6,235 nt of DNA from Sulfurovum sp. (GTDB lineage: Bacteria > Campylobacterota > Campylobacteria > Campylobacterales > Sulfurovaceae). The first letter of the stretch is position 1. Every line of letters begins with the position of its first letter. The notes under the pieces were generated by a model, which was not told the DNA's origin, ran no database searches, and saw nothing but the letters and a program-made list of their open reading frames with translations. The position numbers were made by a program, and so were the translations under genes. Of the stretch, positions 1 to 6,147 are shown one piece after another. The stretch is from assembly GCA_030634925.1 (NCBI GenBank), contig DAOVZV010000074.1:1-6235 (forward strand). The letters run 5' to 3'.

Positions 1-166
1 CATTTTTAAAATAATTTTTTATACTACTCAAAGATATAGGAGATTCTTCTATAGTAAAGATAGCTATAACAATAACAATAAGAAGAGTAACTAGCATAAT
101 TATAGGTCTTAACTGTTTTCTCTTATATTTTTTCCAATTCTCTTCTAATTCTTTAATTTCATACAT
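1..166 (-). CDS. Partial single-pass membrane protein at the MshN/CtsX position (N-terminus only)
   Basis: Only the first 55 residues lie inside the window; the gene runs off at position 1. The protein begins MYEIKELEENW, continues with a strongly basic stretch (KKYKRKQ, residues 12-18) and then one hydrophobic segment at about residues 21-39 (PIIMLVTLLIVIVIAIFTI). This predicts a short cytoplasmic tail, one inner-membrane helix and a periplasmic remainder. The start at 166 is supported by an AGGA ribosome binding site at 177-174, seven bases upstream. The frame overlaps the end of the upstream ATPase gene by 8 nt. Position directly after a secretin and an ExeA-like ATPase matches MshN of MSHA pilus loci (membrane helix plus TPR repeats) and CtsX of Campylobacter transformation loci. 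The visible part is too short to choose between them, so the function is inferred from context. Confidence 0.75.
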   Translation of the reverse strand, partial: MYEIKELEENWKKYKRKQLRPIIMLVTLLIVIVIAIFTIEESPISLSSIKNYFKN

Positions 167-971
167 TAATATATCCTAGTTTTAATGCGGCCATCTCAAT
201 AATTCTTTTGGGTATTCTCTCATAATTGATTTGAGATGGCTCATTTTTATCATAAAATTCACAAATTTCAAATATAGTATATAGTAGTTTATTACACTCT
301 CTATAGTTACCTTGTGTATATTTATGTATAAGCTTCATATCTTTCTCTACTATACTATTTGCTATTTCAAATAGATTTTTCTTTAATAGTTTTTTGTGTA
401 TATATACAGTCTGCTCTTCTCTTGAACCATTTTTAAGCTCAATCACTTCCCATATACGAGTTTTGAAATGCTCTTTGGCTATAAGATCTTCATCATCTGT
501 TTTGTGTAAAGCTACTACAAATTTCACTGCTCTACTATCTGATAGAAGTCTTATCTTCTCCATCATATCAGCCTCATACATTTGAGCCTCATCTAGTAAT
601 ATAATAAGCTCTCTTTTACCTCTAAGCTTTTTACAATAATCAACTAATGCAGAAAAATTAACCACCGTATTACTAGGCAAATCTTTCTTAGTTAATATTT
701 TAAATAGTTTATGAAAAAACTCTTTTTCATTTAAAGTAGGAGTATCAAAGTAATAAATTTCTTTTTGATGCTTTAGCTTATCTTGGATATAATTTAGCAA
801 TATACTCTTACCCGTCCCTGGTCTTCCAAAGAGTAAAATCATCTTTAGAGGCTTATCCATACTATGTTCTAACTGTTTATATGCCACCATAGATGATTCT
901 AACTCAATATAATCATTAATATCTATAGAATCTACAAATACATTTTTGGCATCTTCATATCTACTTTTCAT
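159..971 (-). CDS. AAA ATPase of the ExeA/MshM/CtsP type, pilus or DNA-uptake machinery
   Basis: This 270-residue protein is a cytoplasmic AAA ATPase. It has a Walker A motif GRPGTGKS at residues 49-56, a Walker B LIILLDEAQ at 122-130 (Asp127, Glu128), a sensor-1-like strand FVVALHKTD at 151-159, an arginine in FKTRIW (Arg172) and a sensor-2-like QGNYRECNKLL at 220-230. The DEAQ box and the G-x-x-R pattern match the ExeA/MshM group. There is no signal peptide, membrane segment or C-terminal peptidoglycan-binding domain, so it is closer in length to MshM and CtsP than to full ExeA. The family supports secretin or pilus assembly; Campylobacter CtsP is required for natural transformation and works with the membrane protein CtsX. 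The start overlaps the secretin stop as TAATG, and no clear Shine-Dalgarno is visible, so coupled translation is likely. The ATPase identity is secure; the exact role is inferred. Confidence 0.9.
   Translation of the reverse strand: MKSRYEDAKNVFVDSIDINDYIELESSMVAYKQLEHSMDKPLKMILLFGRPGTGKSILLNYIQDKLKHQKEIYYFDTPTLNEKEFFHKLFKILTKKDLPSNTVVNFSALVDYCKKLRGKRELIILLDEAQMYEADMMEKIRLLSDSRAVKFVVALHKTDDEDLIAKEHFKTRIWEVIELKNGSREEQTVYIHKKLLKKNLFEIANSIVEKDMKLIHKYTQGNYRECNKLLYTIFEICEFYDKNEPSQINYERIPKRIIEMAALKLGYINV
174..177 (-). promoter_or_regulatory. Ribosome binding site of the membrane protein gene
   Basis: AGGA on the minus strand lies seven bases before the ATG at 166 and inside the last codons of the ATPase gene. 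It settles the start: a second ATG at 162-160 in another frame stops after five codons. Confidence 0.55.
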
Positions 972-2518
972 TATAATTTTGAATACCCCAAATCTTTTAG
1001 TGATATAGATTTAGAGTTTTTGACTATATGTGGCGTAATAAGTATCACCAACTCTTCAACTGTATCTATCTTCTCTTGTCTTTTAAATAGACTACCTAAT
1101 AGTGGTATATCTCCTAGAAGTGGTACTTTATTATCTTGAAAACCACTCTTTGTAGATATTAATCCACCCAATATTGCATGTTCTCCATCTTTGACCTTAA
1201 TTACAGATGCTATCTGTTGTCGTATTAGGTCTGGTGGAATATTTCTAATAGCTCCACCTGAAGATACAGTATCAACAGTATCAGATATAGATGGATTTAT
1301 CTTAAGTGTAATATATCCTCTCTCATCTATCTCTGGTGTAATATCTAGTAATATACCAGCAAATACAGAATCAACTGTCTCTCCTTGTGCTGCAACTGCT
1401 CCACCTGTACCACTAGCTGTACTACTAGATGTTATCTTATAAAAAAGCTCCTTACCTACACTTATAAGTGCTGGTTGATTATTTAAAGTCATAACCCTAG
1501 GACTAGATATAGATTTAACATCTCCTTGAGTTGAGAGAAACTTTACTACTTCTGATAAGTCTGATTTAGTTGTAATATTAACTACTTGAGCACTATCAGG
1601 CTTAGTACCTTCTCCAAATGTTGCAGCACTTATACCAGTCTCTGCAAATGTATATGTAGAGATATTTTTCTGTGCCATAGATAGTGTACTGATACTCATA
1701 TTTTGAAGAGTATATAGTTGAGACCAATCTACACCTGTAGTCTTACTATCATTAAATGATACACTCATAATTCTAACATCTATTAAAACTTGTGATTTAA
1801 TCTGTTTAGTTAGTTTATCTATATATTTACCTACTCTTATTATCTGCCTATTTGTTCCTGTAACTGTTACCATACCTGCTTCTGCATTGACAATTGGAGC
1901 TAATGGATTATAAGTCCATTTTTTGCCATCTGGTCCTGTCCATGAAGTACCACCACCCTCATAATGTACACCTCCATCACCAGCACCTATGAGAATTCTC
2001 TGTATCTCTGCTTCTATAGTCTTCCAAAACTGAAAATCATCATTACTTTGGATACTAATACCTGTTTGAGTAGTAGATGCACCTACACTATCTCCTTTAT
2101 TTGAATTAGCTATAGTTACATTTGCTGTACTTGCACCTGTTCTCTCTCCTGATATATAATGAATACGAAATGTCTTTGTAACTAGATAAGAAATTTTGAG
2201 TTTATTACCATCTAGAGTATAGTTTAAATCATTATCTTTTAATATAGTATTTAAAAAACCAGCAATTGTGCTATTCTTTAATTTAACATAATAAAGCTTT
2301 TTCTTCATACGCAATTTGGCTTGTTCATCATTTATTATAACTGTCAAATCACAAGTCTCTGCTAAGTTTTCTACTACATCTGATATACTAAGGTCACTTT
2401 TTATAGTTACACTAAATAGTTTGGTAGAACAACTACTAGCTAACAAACTATTTGTAAATCCTATCGATAATATAGATAATATAAGTAACTTAATTACTAA
2501 TTTTTCTATTCTTTCCAT
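971..2518 (-). CDS. mshL: Outer-membrane secretin, MshL/PilQ/CtsD family
   Basis: This 515-residue protein forms the outer-membrane ring through which a pilus or pseudopilus passes. A signal peptide covers about residues 1-27 (hydrophobic LLILSILSIGF; cleavage plausible after LLA). An N0/STN-like domain follows at about 40-112, then a Ser/Thr/Asn-rich linker (about 124-160) and a Gly/Trp/Tyr-rich segment (about 178-205). A further N-domain lies around 210-260 (GMVTVTGTNRQI, VLIDVRIMSVSF). The secretin core spans about 315-500, ending with the signature VPLLGDIPLLGSLF (466-479) and ELVILITPHIV (489-499). Length fits MshL and is shorter than typical PilQ; no AMIN domains are seen. A GAGG ribosome binding site sits seven bases before the ATG. 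The gene starts 4 nt after the PilP-like gene and its stop overlaps the ATPase start. Secretin is certain; MshL rather than PilQ or CtsD is inferred from size and neighbours. Confidence 0.95.
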   Translation of the reverse strand: MERIEKLVIKLLILSILSIGFTNSLLASSCSTKLFSVTIKSDLSISDVVENLAETCDLTVIINDEQAKLRMKKKLYYVKLKNSTIAGFLNTILKDNDLNYTLDGNKLKISYLVTKTFRIHYISGERTGASTANVTIANSNKGDSVGASTTQTGISIQSNDDFQFWKTIEAEIQRILIGAGDGGVHYEGGGTSWTGPDGKKWTYNPLAPIVNAEAGMVTVTGTNRQIIRVGKYIDKLTKQIKSQVLIDVRIMSVSFNDSKTTGVDWSQLYTLQNMSISTLSMAQKNISTYTFAETGISAATFGEGTKPDSAQVVNITTKSDLSEVVKFLSTQGDVKSISSPRVMTLNNQPALISVGKELFYKITSSSTASGTGGAVAAQGETVDSVFAGILLDITPEIDERGYITLKINPSISDTVDTVSSGGAIRNIPPDLIRQQIASVIKVKDGEHAILGGLISTKSGFQDNKVPLLGDIPLLGSLFKRQEKIDTVEELVILITPHIVKNSKSISLKDLGYSKL

Positions 2519-2522
2519 TCAA

Positions 2523-2945
2523 CTACCTCTCTCTTATTTTAATAAAACCTTTTTCTTGATTACGCAAGAAAAGCTTTTTAATATGATTCTCATTTCTCAA
2601 TACCACACCTCTTTTACCTATATACTTAAGTGTATATCCCAAAATCTTCTCATCTACTCTAATCCAACTATCGTTTATATACGCTTTTCCATTTACCACA
2701 GCTTTTAGAGATAATTTAGCATCAGTAAAATCTATCTTTTTCTCTTTCCTAGGGATTACAAATGTTGTGATATTATTCTCATTTTCCTCTAGTCTAACAA
2801 ATGGTTCTTTTGTAGTCTCTAATGTTGATAATTTAACACCTTCTCTTTTTTCATGTATCTTCCTTATCATATTTTGTATCTCTTTGAGTGTTAAGTCAGC
2901 ATTTACAAATGTCAATAACATAAAATATATAAATATCTTTTTCAT
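2523..2945 (-). CDS. PilP/MshK-like periplasmic pilus alignment protein
   Basis: This is a 140-residue protein with a short signal peptide (MKKIFIYFMLLTFVNA, residues 1-16, probable cleavage before Asp17). A charged, probably flexible linker follows to about residue 75, then a small beta-rich domain at about 78-128 (LSLKAVVNGKAYIND, ILGYTLKYIGKRGVVLRN). That pattern, a short strand with 'NGKAYIND' and then 'V..Y.L..I....V.L', is what PilP, MshK and GspC homology-region domains show. Such proteins join the inner-membrane PilN/PilO complex to the N0 domain of the secretin. The gene lies directly upstream of the secretin and its start overlaps the PilO-like stop as TAATG. No lipobox cysteine is present, unlike many PilP lipoproteins, so it is probably soluble in the periplasm. 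The assignment rests on fold pattern and position, because the family diverges quickly. Confidence 0.8.
   Translation of the reverse strand: MKKIFIYFMLLTFVNADLTLKEIQNMIRKIHEKREGVKLSTLETTKEPFVRLEENENNITTFVIPRKEKKIDFTDAKLSLKAVVNGKAYINDSWIRVDEKILGYTLKYIGKRGVVLRNENHIKKLFLRNQEKGFIKIRER
2526..2532 (-). promoter_or_regulatory. Ribosome binding site of the secretin gene
   Basis: AGAGAGG on the minus strand ends seven bases before the secretin ATG at 2518. It lies within the last codons of the PilP-like gene and supports the chosen secretin start. Confidence 0.6.
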
Positions 2946-3598
2946 TAATGGTTAATCCCCCATACTGATATATGAATATCTGCTATAATTTTTGATGAGT
3001 TTTCATCCAACTTTAGTGATGATTTGAAAATATCTGTAACTAGAACATTTTGTTCTATCTCATTCATAAACTTAATAATATTTTTATAATCACCCTTACA
3101 ACCTACACCAATTTCTAATACATGTCCAAAACTACCTTTACTATCTGCATAATGGTTATTGATATATTGTAAATCAACATTTTGTATCTCTGCTTTATAA
3201 GTAATAGAGTTTAGAAACCTAGACCAACTTTTTTGGTTAAATAGCATATCTGATAACTGGTCTAAATTTGTATTTACAAATTTTATCTTATCTTGATACT
3301 CTATCACCTTTTTCTTTTTATTATCTATATCTTTATTTAGCTTCATAACTTTATAGTCTTGATTACCATTACGAGAGATAGACTTTAAATATGTTCTATT
3401 ATCTATAATACTCTTTTGTATAGTCTTTTTACTTCTCTCACTAGCTTTGTGTAGTTCTTCTGTATATGGTAACAAAAATGCATACCCCATATAGGCTAGA
3501 ACTCCTGCAAAACCCAAAATCATAACCCACTTTTCATTCTCTTTCTTGGTAGCAAAATATATATCTAGTTCTTCTAATTTATCTTCTAATATTTTCAT
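2945..3598 (-). CDS. PilO/MshJ-like inner-membrane pilus assembly protein
   Basis: This 217-residue protein has the PilO layout. A short cytoplasmic N-terminus is followed by one transmembrane helix at about residues 24-44, a long charged region at about 47-118 that is probably coiled coil, and a C-terminal domain at about 120-217. The C-terminal pattern (HVLEIGVGCKGDYKNIIKFMNEIE, given here only as the landmark residues His159, Gly164, Gly169, Tyr171, Phe177) resembles the ferredoxin-like domain of PilO and GspM. Members pair with PilN in the inner membrane and contact PilP. The start overlaps the end of the PilM-PilN fusion gene as ATGA, with AAAGG ten bases upstream inside that gene. The weak sequence conservation of this family makes the order of genes an important part of the argument. 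Confidence 0.8.
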   Translation of the reverse strand: MKILEDKLEELDIYFATKKENEKWVMILGFAGVLAYMGYAFLLPYTEELHKASERSKKTIQKSIIDNRTYLKSISRNGNQDYKVMKLNKDIDNKKKKVIEYQDKIKFVNTNLDQLSDMLFNQKSWSRFLNSITYKAEIQNVDLQYINNHYADSKGSFGHVLEIGVGCKGDYKNIIKFMNEIEQNVLVTDIFKSSLKLDENSSKIIADIHISVWGINH

Positions 3599-5136
3599 TT
3601 CATCTCAACCTTTAGCAGACCTTTATAGTAATTATTAATAGGGTCTTTTTCGATTTTTTCAATATCTATACTTATAATTTCGTCAAAATGTTTATCAGAT
3701 ATATACTTTATAACCTCTGTAAATTTCCTATCATCTGAACTAACCAAAGATATAGTTATATTATCCTTATCACTCTCAAGCATATCCATATTAACCTCAA
3801 ACTTAGTAAGCTCCTCGGCTATAGTATGAAATATACCTGATTTTAGACGATAATTAACTTTTTTATCATAAATTGCAACTAGTGTTTTAGTTTTTGCCTC
3901 ATATTTATCTAGTAACCCTTTGACTTTTTTATCTAACTTACTTATTTGGGATGTCTGCTTTGAGATAATCCCTTTATACTTATTTGCTGTTGTTCTAAGT
4001 TCATTATTCTCTCCTGTTAGAGTATAAATCTTGGCATCATTTACATAAGAACCTACAAGATATACTAGTGGATAAGCTAAACTAAGAACTATAGCAGAAG
4101 CTGTAGATATAATAAATTGACCACTAGCCCTATTTACAAAAGATGGAGCTCGAGGATACATAGTAAGATTTACAATAGAAGATTCATCTTCCATATAAAT
4201 CAATGAACTAAGCATCATCAAGTATTGTAACTGGTCTGTGTACCATTCATCATCTTCAACACCAAAATCAAACTTAAGTTCTGTTGAATTTAAACCTAGA
4301 TAATTTTGACTATAATCATCAAGACCAATGATAGGTCCTTTTACACTTCCTATAAACATCTGATGGATAGTATCCAAATCAAATGCCCTCTTAACATAAA
4401 TTATAATATCATTTATAGTAATAAAGACATCTGAGAATATTTTCATAAAATTCTCTTGATAATCAGGATTAACTGTCTTTAGTCCTTCTGTCTCCAAAAT
4501 AGAGAAAAAGACCTTCTCATCAATCTTCTCTCCAATTATCTCACAATATTTATCATAAATCTGATCCAAAGAAAACTCTATAGACTTTGAATATAGATAC
4601 TCTCCATTTTTATATATAGTAATAAATGCGTCAGTCTTTGTAAAATATACAAAACAGTGAGTATTATTTGAACGAAGTATATCTTTTGTATATAAGGCTT
4701 TATATAAAAGAGGTGCTGGTGCGATAAGGTCTATATATTTAGTTTCTGCTTTTATAGGTATATATGTCTCATCTAACTCTTCTGGGTCTGCTACAAATAT
4801 ATGAAATTCTCTATCTTCAGACTCTGTTTCGACTTCGAGTGATGATATTATATACTCATTTGCTTGGTCAAGACCTAGTTCTTCATAAGCCTTGATATCA
4901 ATCATATCTCCAAGGTCTTCTTCTTCAATACTTCTACTTATCTTTATATTAGTAGTAATGATATTCTTATTTGTCATATAAGATGTAATAAAGTTAGAAG
5001 TATTATACGAAAGCTTTTTTAATGGAGTACATACATTGTTTTTAAATATATAATTTTTATCTGCATATACATTTAGAGTAATAACATTTTTGACTACTGG
5101 TTGTGATGATTCTTTTTTAGTAAAATTAGCAAACAT
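3595..5136 (-). CDS. PilM-PilN fusion protein (MshI-like), inner-membrane pilus assembly
   Basis: This 513-residue protein appears to combine two pilus assembly components. Residues 1 to about 325 are soluble and resemble a divergent actin-like PilM domain, with landmarks LIAPAPLLYKAL (137-148) and the strand pair CFVYFTKTDAFITIYKNG (161-178). A transmembrane helix follows at about 341-363, preceded by NLTMYPRAP, which resembles the N-terminal NLLP motif of PilN. A probable coiled coil (about 364-425) and a C-terminal alpha/beta domain (about 430-513) complete a PilN-like half. PilM normally sits in the cytoplasm and binds the PilN tail; here both would be on one chain. The usual glycine-rich phosphate-binding motifs of PilM (DIG-type) are not evident. 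It is the first gene of the operon, with AAGGAAG seven bases before the ATG. MshI and GspL are the nearest architectural analogues. The architecture is clear; the PilM assignment of the first half is inferred. Confidence 0.75.
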   Translation of the reverse strand: MFANFTKKESSQPVVKNVITLNVYADKNYIFKNNVCTPLKKLSYNTSNFITSYMTNKNIITTNIKISRSIEEEDLGDMIDIKAYEELGLDQANEYIISSLEVETESEDREFHIFVADPEELDETYIPIKAETKYIDLIAPAPLLYKALYTKDILRSNNTHCFVYFTKTDAFITIYKNGEYLYSKSIEFSLDQIYDKYCEIIGEKIDEKVFFSILETEGLKTVNPDYQENFMKIFSDVFITINDIIIYVKRAFDLDTIHQMFIGSVKGPIIGLDDYSQNYLGLNSTELKFDFGVEDDEWYTDQLQYLMMLSSLIYMEDESSIVNLTMYPRAPSFVNRASGQFIISTASAIVLSLAYPLVYLVGSYVNDAKIYTLTGENNELRTTANKYKGIISKQTSQISKLDKKVKGLLDKYEAKTKTLVAIYDKKVNYRLKSGIFHTIAEELTKFEVNMDMLESDKDNITISLVSSDDRKFTEVIKYISDKHFDEIISIDIEKIEKDPINNYYKGLLKVEMK

Positions 5137-5143
5137 TATTAAA

Positions 5144-5150
5144 CTTCCTT
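5144..5150 (-). promoter_or_regulatory. Ribosome binding site of the PilM-PilN fusion gene
   Basis: AAGGAAG on the minus strand lies seven bases before the ATG at 5136, a near-consensus Shine-Dalgarno that supports this start for the first gene of the pilus operon. Confidence 0.7.
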
Positions 5151-5163
5151 ATTTATTGAGCAA

Positions 5164-5169
5164 ATTATA
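5164..5169 (-). promoter_or_regulatory. Putative -10 element of the pilus operon promoter
   Basis: A perfect TATAAT on the minus strand lies 27 bases before the pilus operon's first start codon and downstream of the era terminator. There is no convincing -35 hexamer at 16-18 bases upstream, which is common for sigma-70 promoters in Campylobacterota. A second candidate, TATTAT, lies at 5181-5176. The stretch is AT-rich, so chance matches are easy. Confidence 0.4.
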
Positions 5170-5183
5170 TATGTTATAATATT

Positions 5184-5211
5184 AAAACCCTCTTACAAAT
5201 AGCAAAAGAGG
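5184..5211 (-). terminator. Weak intrinsic terminator after era
   Basis: On the minus strand, eight bases after the era stop codon, CCTCTT (5211-5206) can pair with AAGAGG (5194-5189) across an 11-base loop, followed by GTTTT. The six-pair stem and short T-run make it a modest terminator, and read-through into the pilus operon is possible. Confidence 0.45.
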
Positions 5212-5219
5212 TCAAATCA

Positions 5220-6137
5220 TTAGATAATATAACCAAACTCTTCTAATCCATCTCTATTTTTACTCCAACCCTTCTTGACTGATACATGCAAATCCAAAAA
5301 TATCTTCTTCCTAGAGAAGACTTCCATCTGTTTTCTTGCAAATTTACCAACCCTCTTAATCCCCTCACCCTTTTGTCCAACTATCATACCCTTTTGCGTA
5401 TCTTTTTCTACCACAATCGTAGCATATACTTTATCAAGCGTATCACTCTCATCTATCTTCTCTATAGTTACATCACTCTCATAAGGTATCTCATCAGAAA
5501 GATTTTCAAATATAGACTCACGAATAAGCTCTTTATAAATATCTCTAATATTATCAGTAGTCAATATCTCTGTATCAAACAAAAATGGCGAATGAGGCAA
5601 ATGTTTAGAAATCTCCGATAACAGCCCTGCTTTACCGACCTTTTTATTCACAGAAAAAGGAATAATAGCCTCAAATTTATCTTGATACCTCTGATACTCT
5701 CCTAACTTTTTAAGCACATCTCCTTGCTTGACATGGTCCATCTTGGTCAAAAGTACAATATGCTTGGTATTTTTACGCTCACTCATAGCCAAAAACTTCT
5801 CATACTCTCCAAGCTTATCTGTAATAGGAGCTAAAAAGACAATCAAATCAGCATCACCAATAGCTTTGAGTACCTCATCCATCATAAATTGATTGAGTAA
5901 CTTCTCTTTTTCATGAATACCAGGAGTATCGACAAATATAATCTGTGATTCTTCTCCATACATATCCTCATGCATCACTATAATATTCATTCTCTTACGA
6001 GTAGCCTGAGCCTTTTTAGAAACCATAGCCAACTTCTCATCTACTATGAAATTGAGAAGAGTACTCTTCCCTGCATTTGGTCGTCCTACAACTGCTACGA
6101 ATCCAGCTTTTGTATCTATATCTTTGTAATCTTGCAT
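5220..6137 (-). CDS. era: GTPase Era, 30S ribosomal subunit maturation
   Basis: This 305-residue protein is a complete Era. It binds GTP and the 3' end of 16S rRNA and assists assembly of the small ribosomal subunit. The GTPase domain shows G1 GRPNAGKST (18-26), a G2/switch region ATRKRM (45-50), G3 DTPG (70-73), G4 TKMD (131-134) and a G5-like FSVNK (161-165). The C-terminal KH domain carries DEIPY (215-219), the GxxG loop in VGQKGEGIK (253-261) and KKGWSKN near the end. Length is normal for the family. G4 has Thr instead of the usual Asn, and G2 has ATR instead of TTR, variants I associate with Campylobacterota. The start is fixed by AAGGA five bases upstream. It lies 10 nt after an unrelated upstream gene and 83 nt before the pilus operon. 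Confidence 0.98.
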   Translation of the reverse strand: MQDYKDIDTKAGFVAVVGRPNAGKSTLLNFIVDEKLAMVSKKAQATRKRMNIIVMHEDMYGEESQIIFVDTPGIHEKEKLLNQFMMDEVLKAIGDADLIVFLAPITDKLGEYEKFLAMSERKNTKHIVLLTKMDHVKQGDVLKKLGEYQRYQDKFEAIIPFSVNKKVGKAGLLSEISKHLPHSPFLFDTEILTTDNIRDIYKELIRESIFENLSDEIPYESDVTIEKIDESDTLDKVYATIVVEKDTQKGMIVGQKGEGIKRVGKFARKQMEVFSRKKIFLDLHVSVKKGWSKNRDGLEEFGYII

Positions 6138-6142
6138 TTTTT

Positions 6143-6147
6143 TCCTT
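6143..6147 (-). promoter_or_regulatory. Ribosome binding site of era
   Basis: AAGGA on the minus strand lies five bases before the era ATG and immediately follows (partly overlapping, region 6150-6143) the stop codon of the upstream gene, which suggests co-transcription and possibly coupled translation. Confidence 0.6.

Noticed and set aside
160..162. Alternative ATG for the gene that runs off at position 1
   Set aside because: This frame ends after five codons; the ATG at 166-164 gives an open frame with a ribosome binding site and a membrane helix.
394..585. Plus-strand open frame of 63 codons
   Set aside because: It is antisense to the Walker B and sensor regions of the ATPase and reads as a compositional shadow.
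1381..1440. Repeat-like stretch of similar short words in the secretin gene
   Set aside because: It encodes the Ala/Ser/Thr/Gly-rich segment at residues about 361-380, so the similarity reflects low-complexity protein sequence and not a DNA repeat. No CRISPR-like spacing is present.
1191..1442. Plus-strand open frame of 83 codons
   Set aside because: It is antisense to the conserved secretin core; no independent support.
2429..2442. Possible lipoprotein signal (lipobox) at Cys30 of the secretin
   Set aside because: The residues before the cysteine are LLASS, with Ala at -3 and Ser at -2 and -1, a poor lipobox. Ordinary signal peptidase cleavage after LLA looks more likely, though lipidation is not excluded.
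2316..2708. Plus-strand open frame of 130 codons
   Set aside because: It lies antisense to the secretin start and the PilP-like gene, both well supported. Its translation is low-complexity and hydrophobic with no recognisable motif.
5286..5621. Plus-strand open frame of 111 codons inside era, with a second overlapping frame at 5275-5484
   Set aside because: Both are antisense to the conserved KH-domain half of era and show no family features or convincing ribosome binding site.
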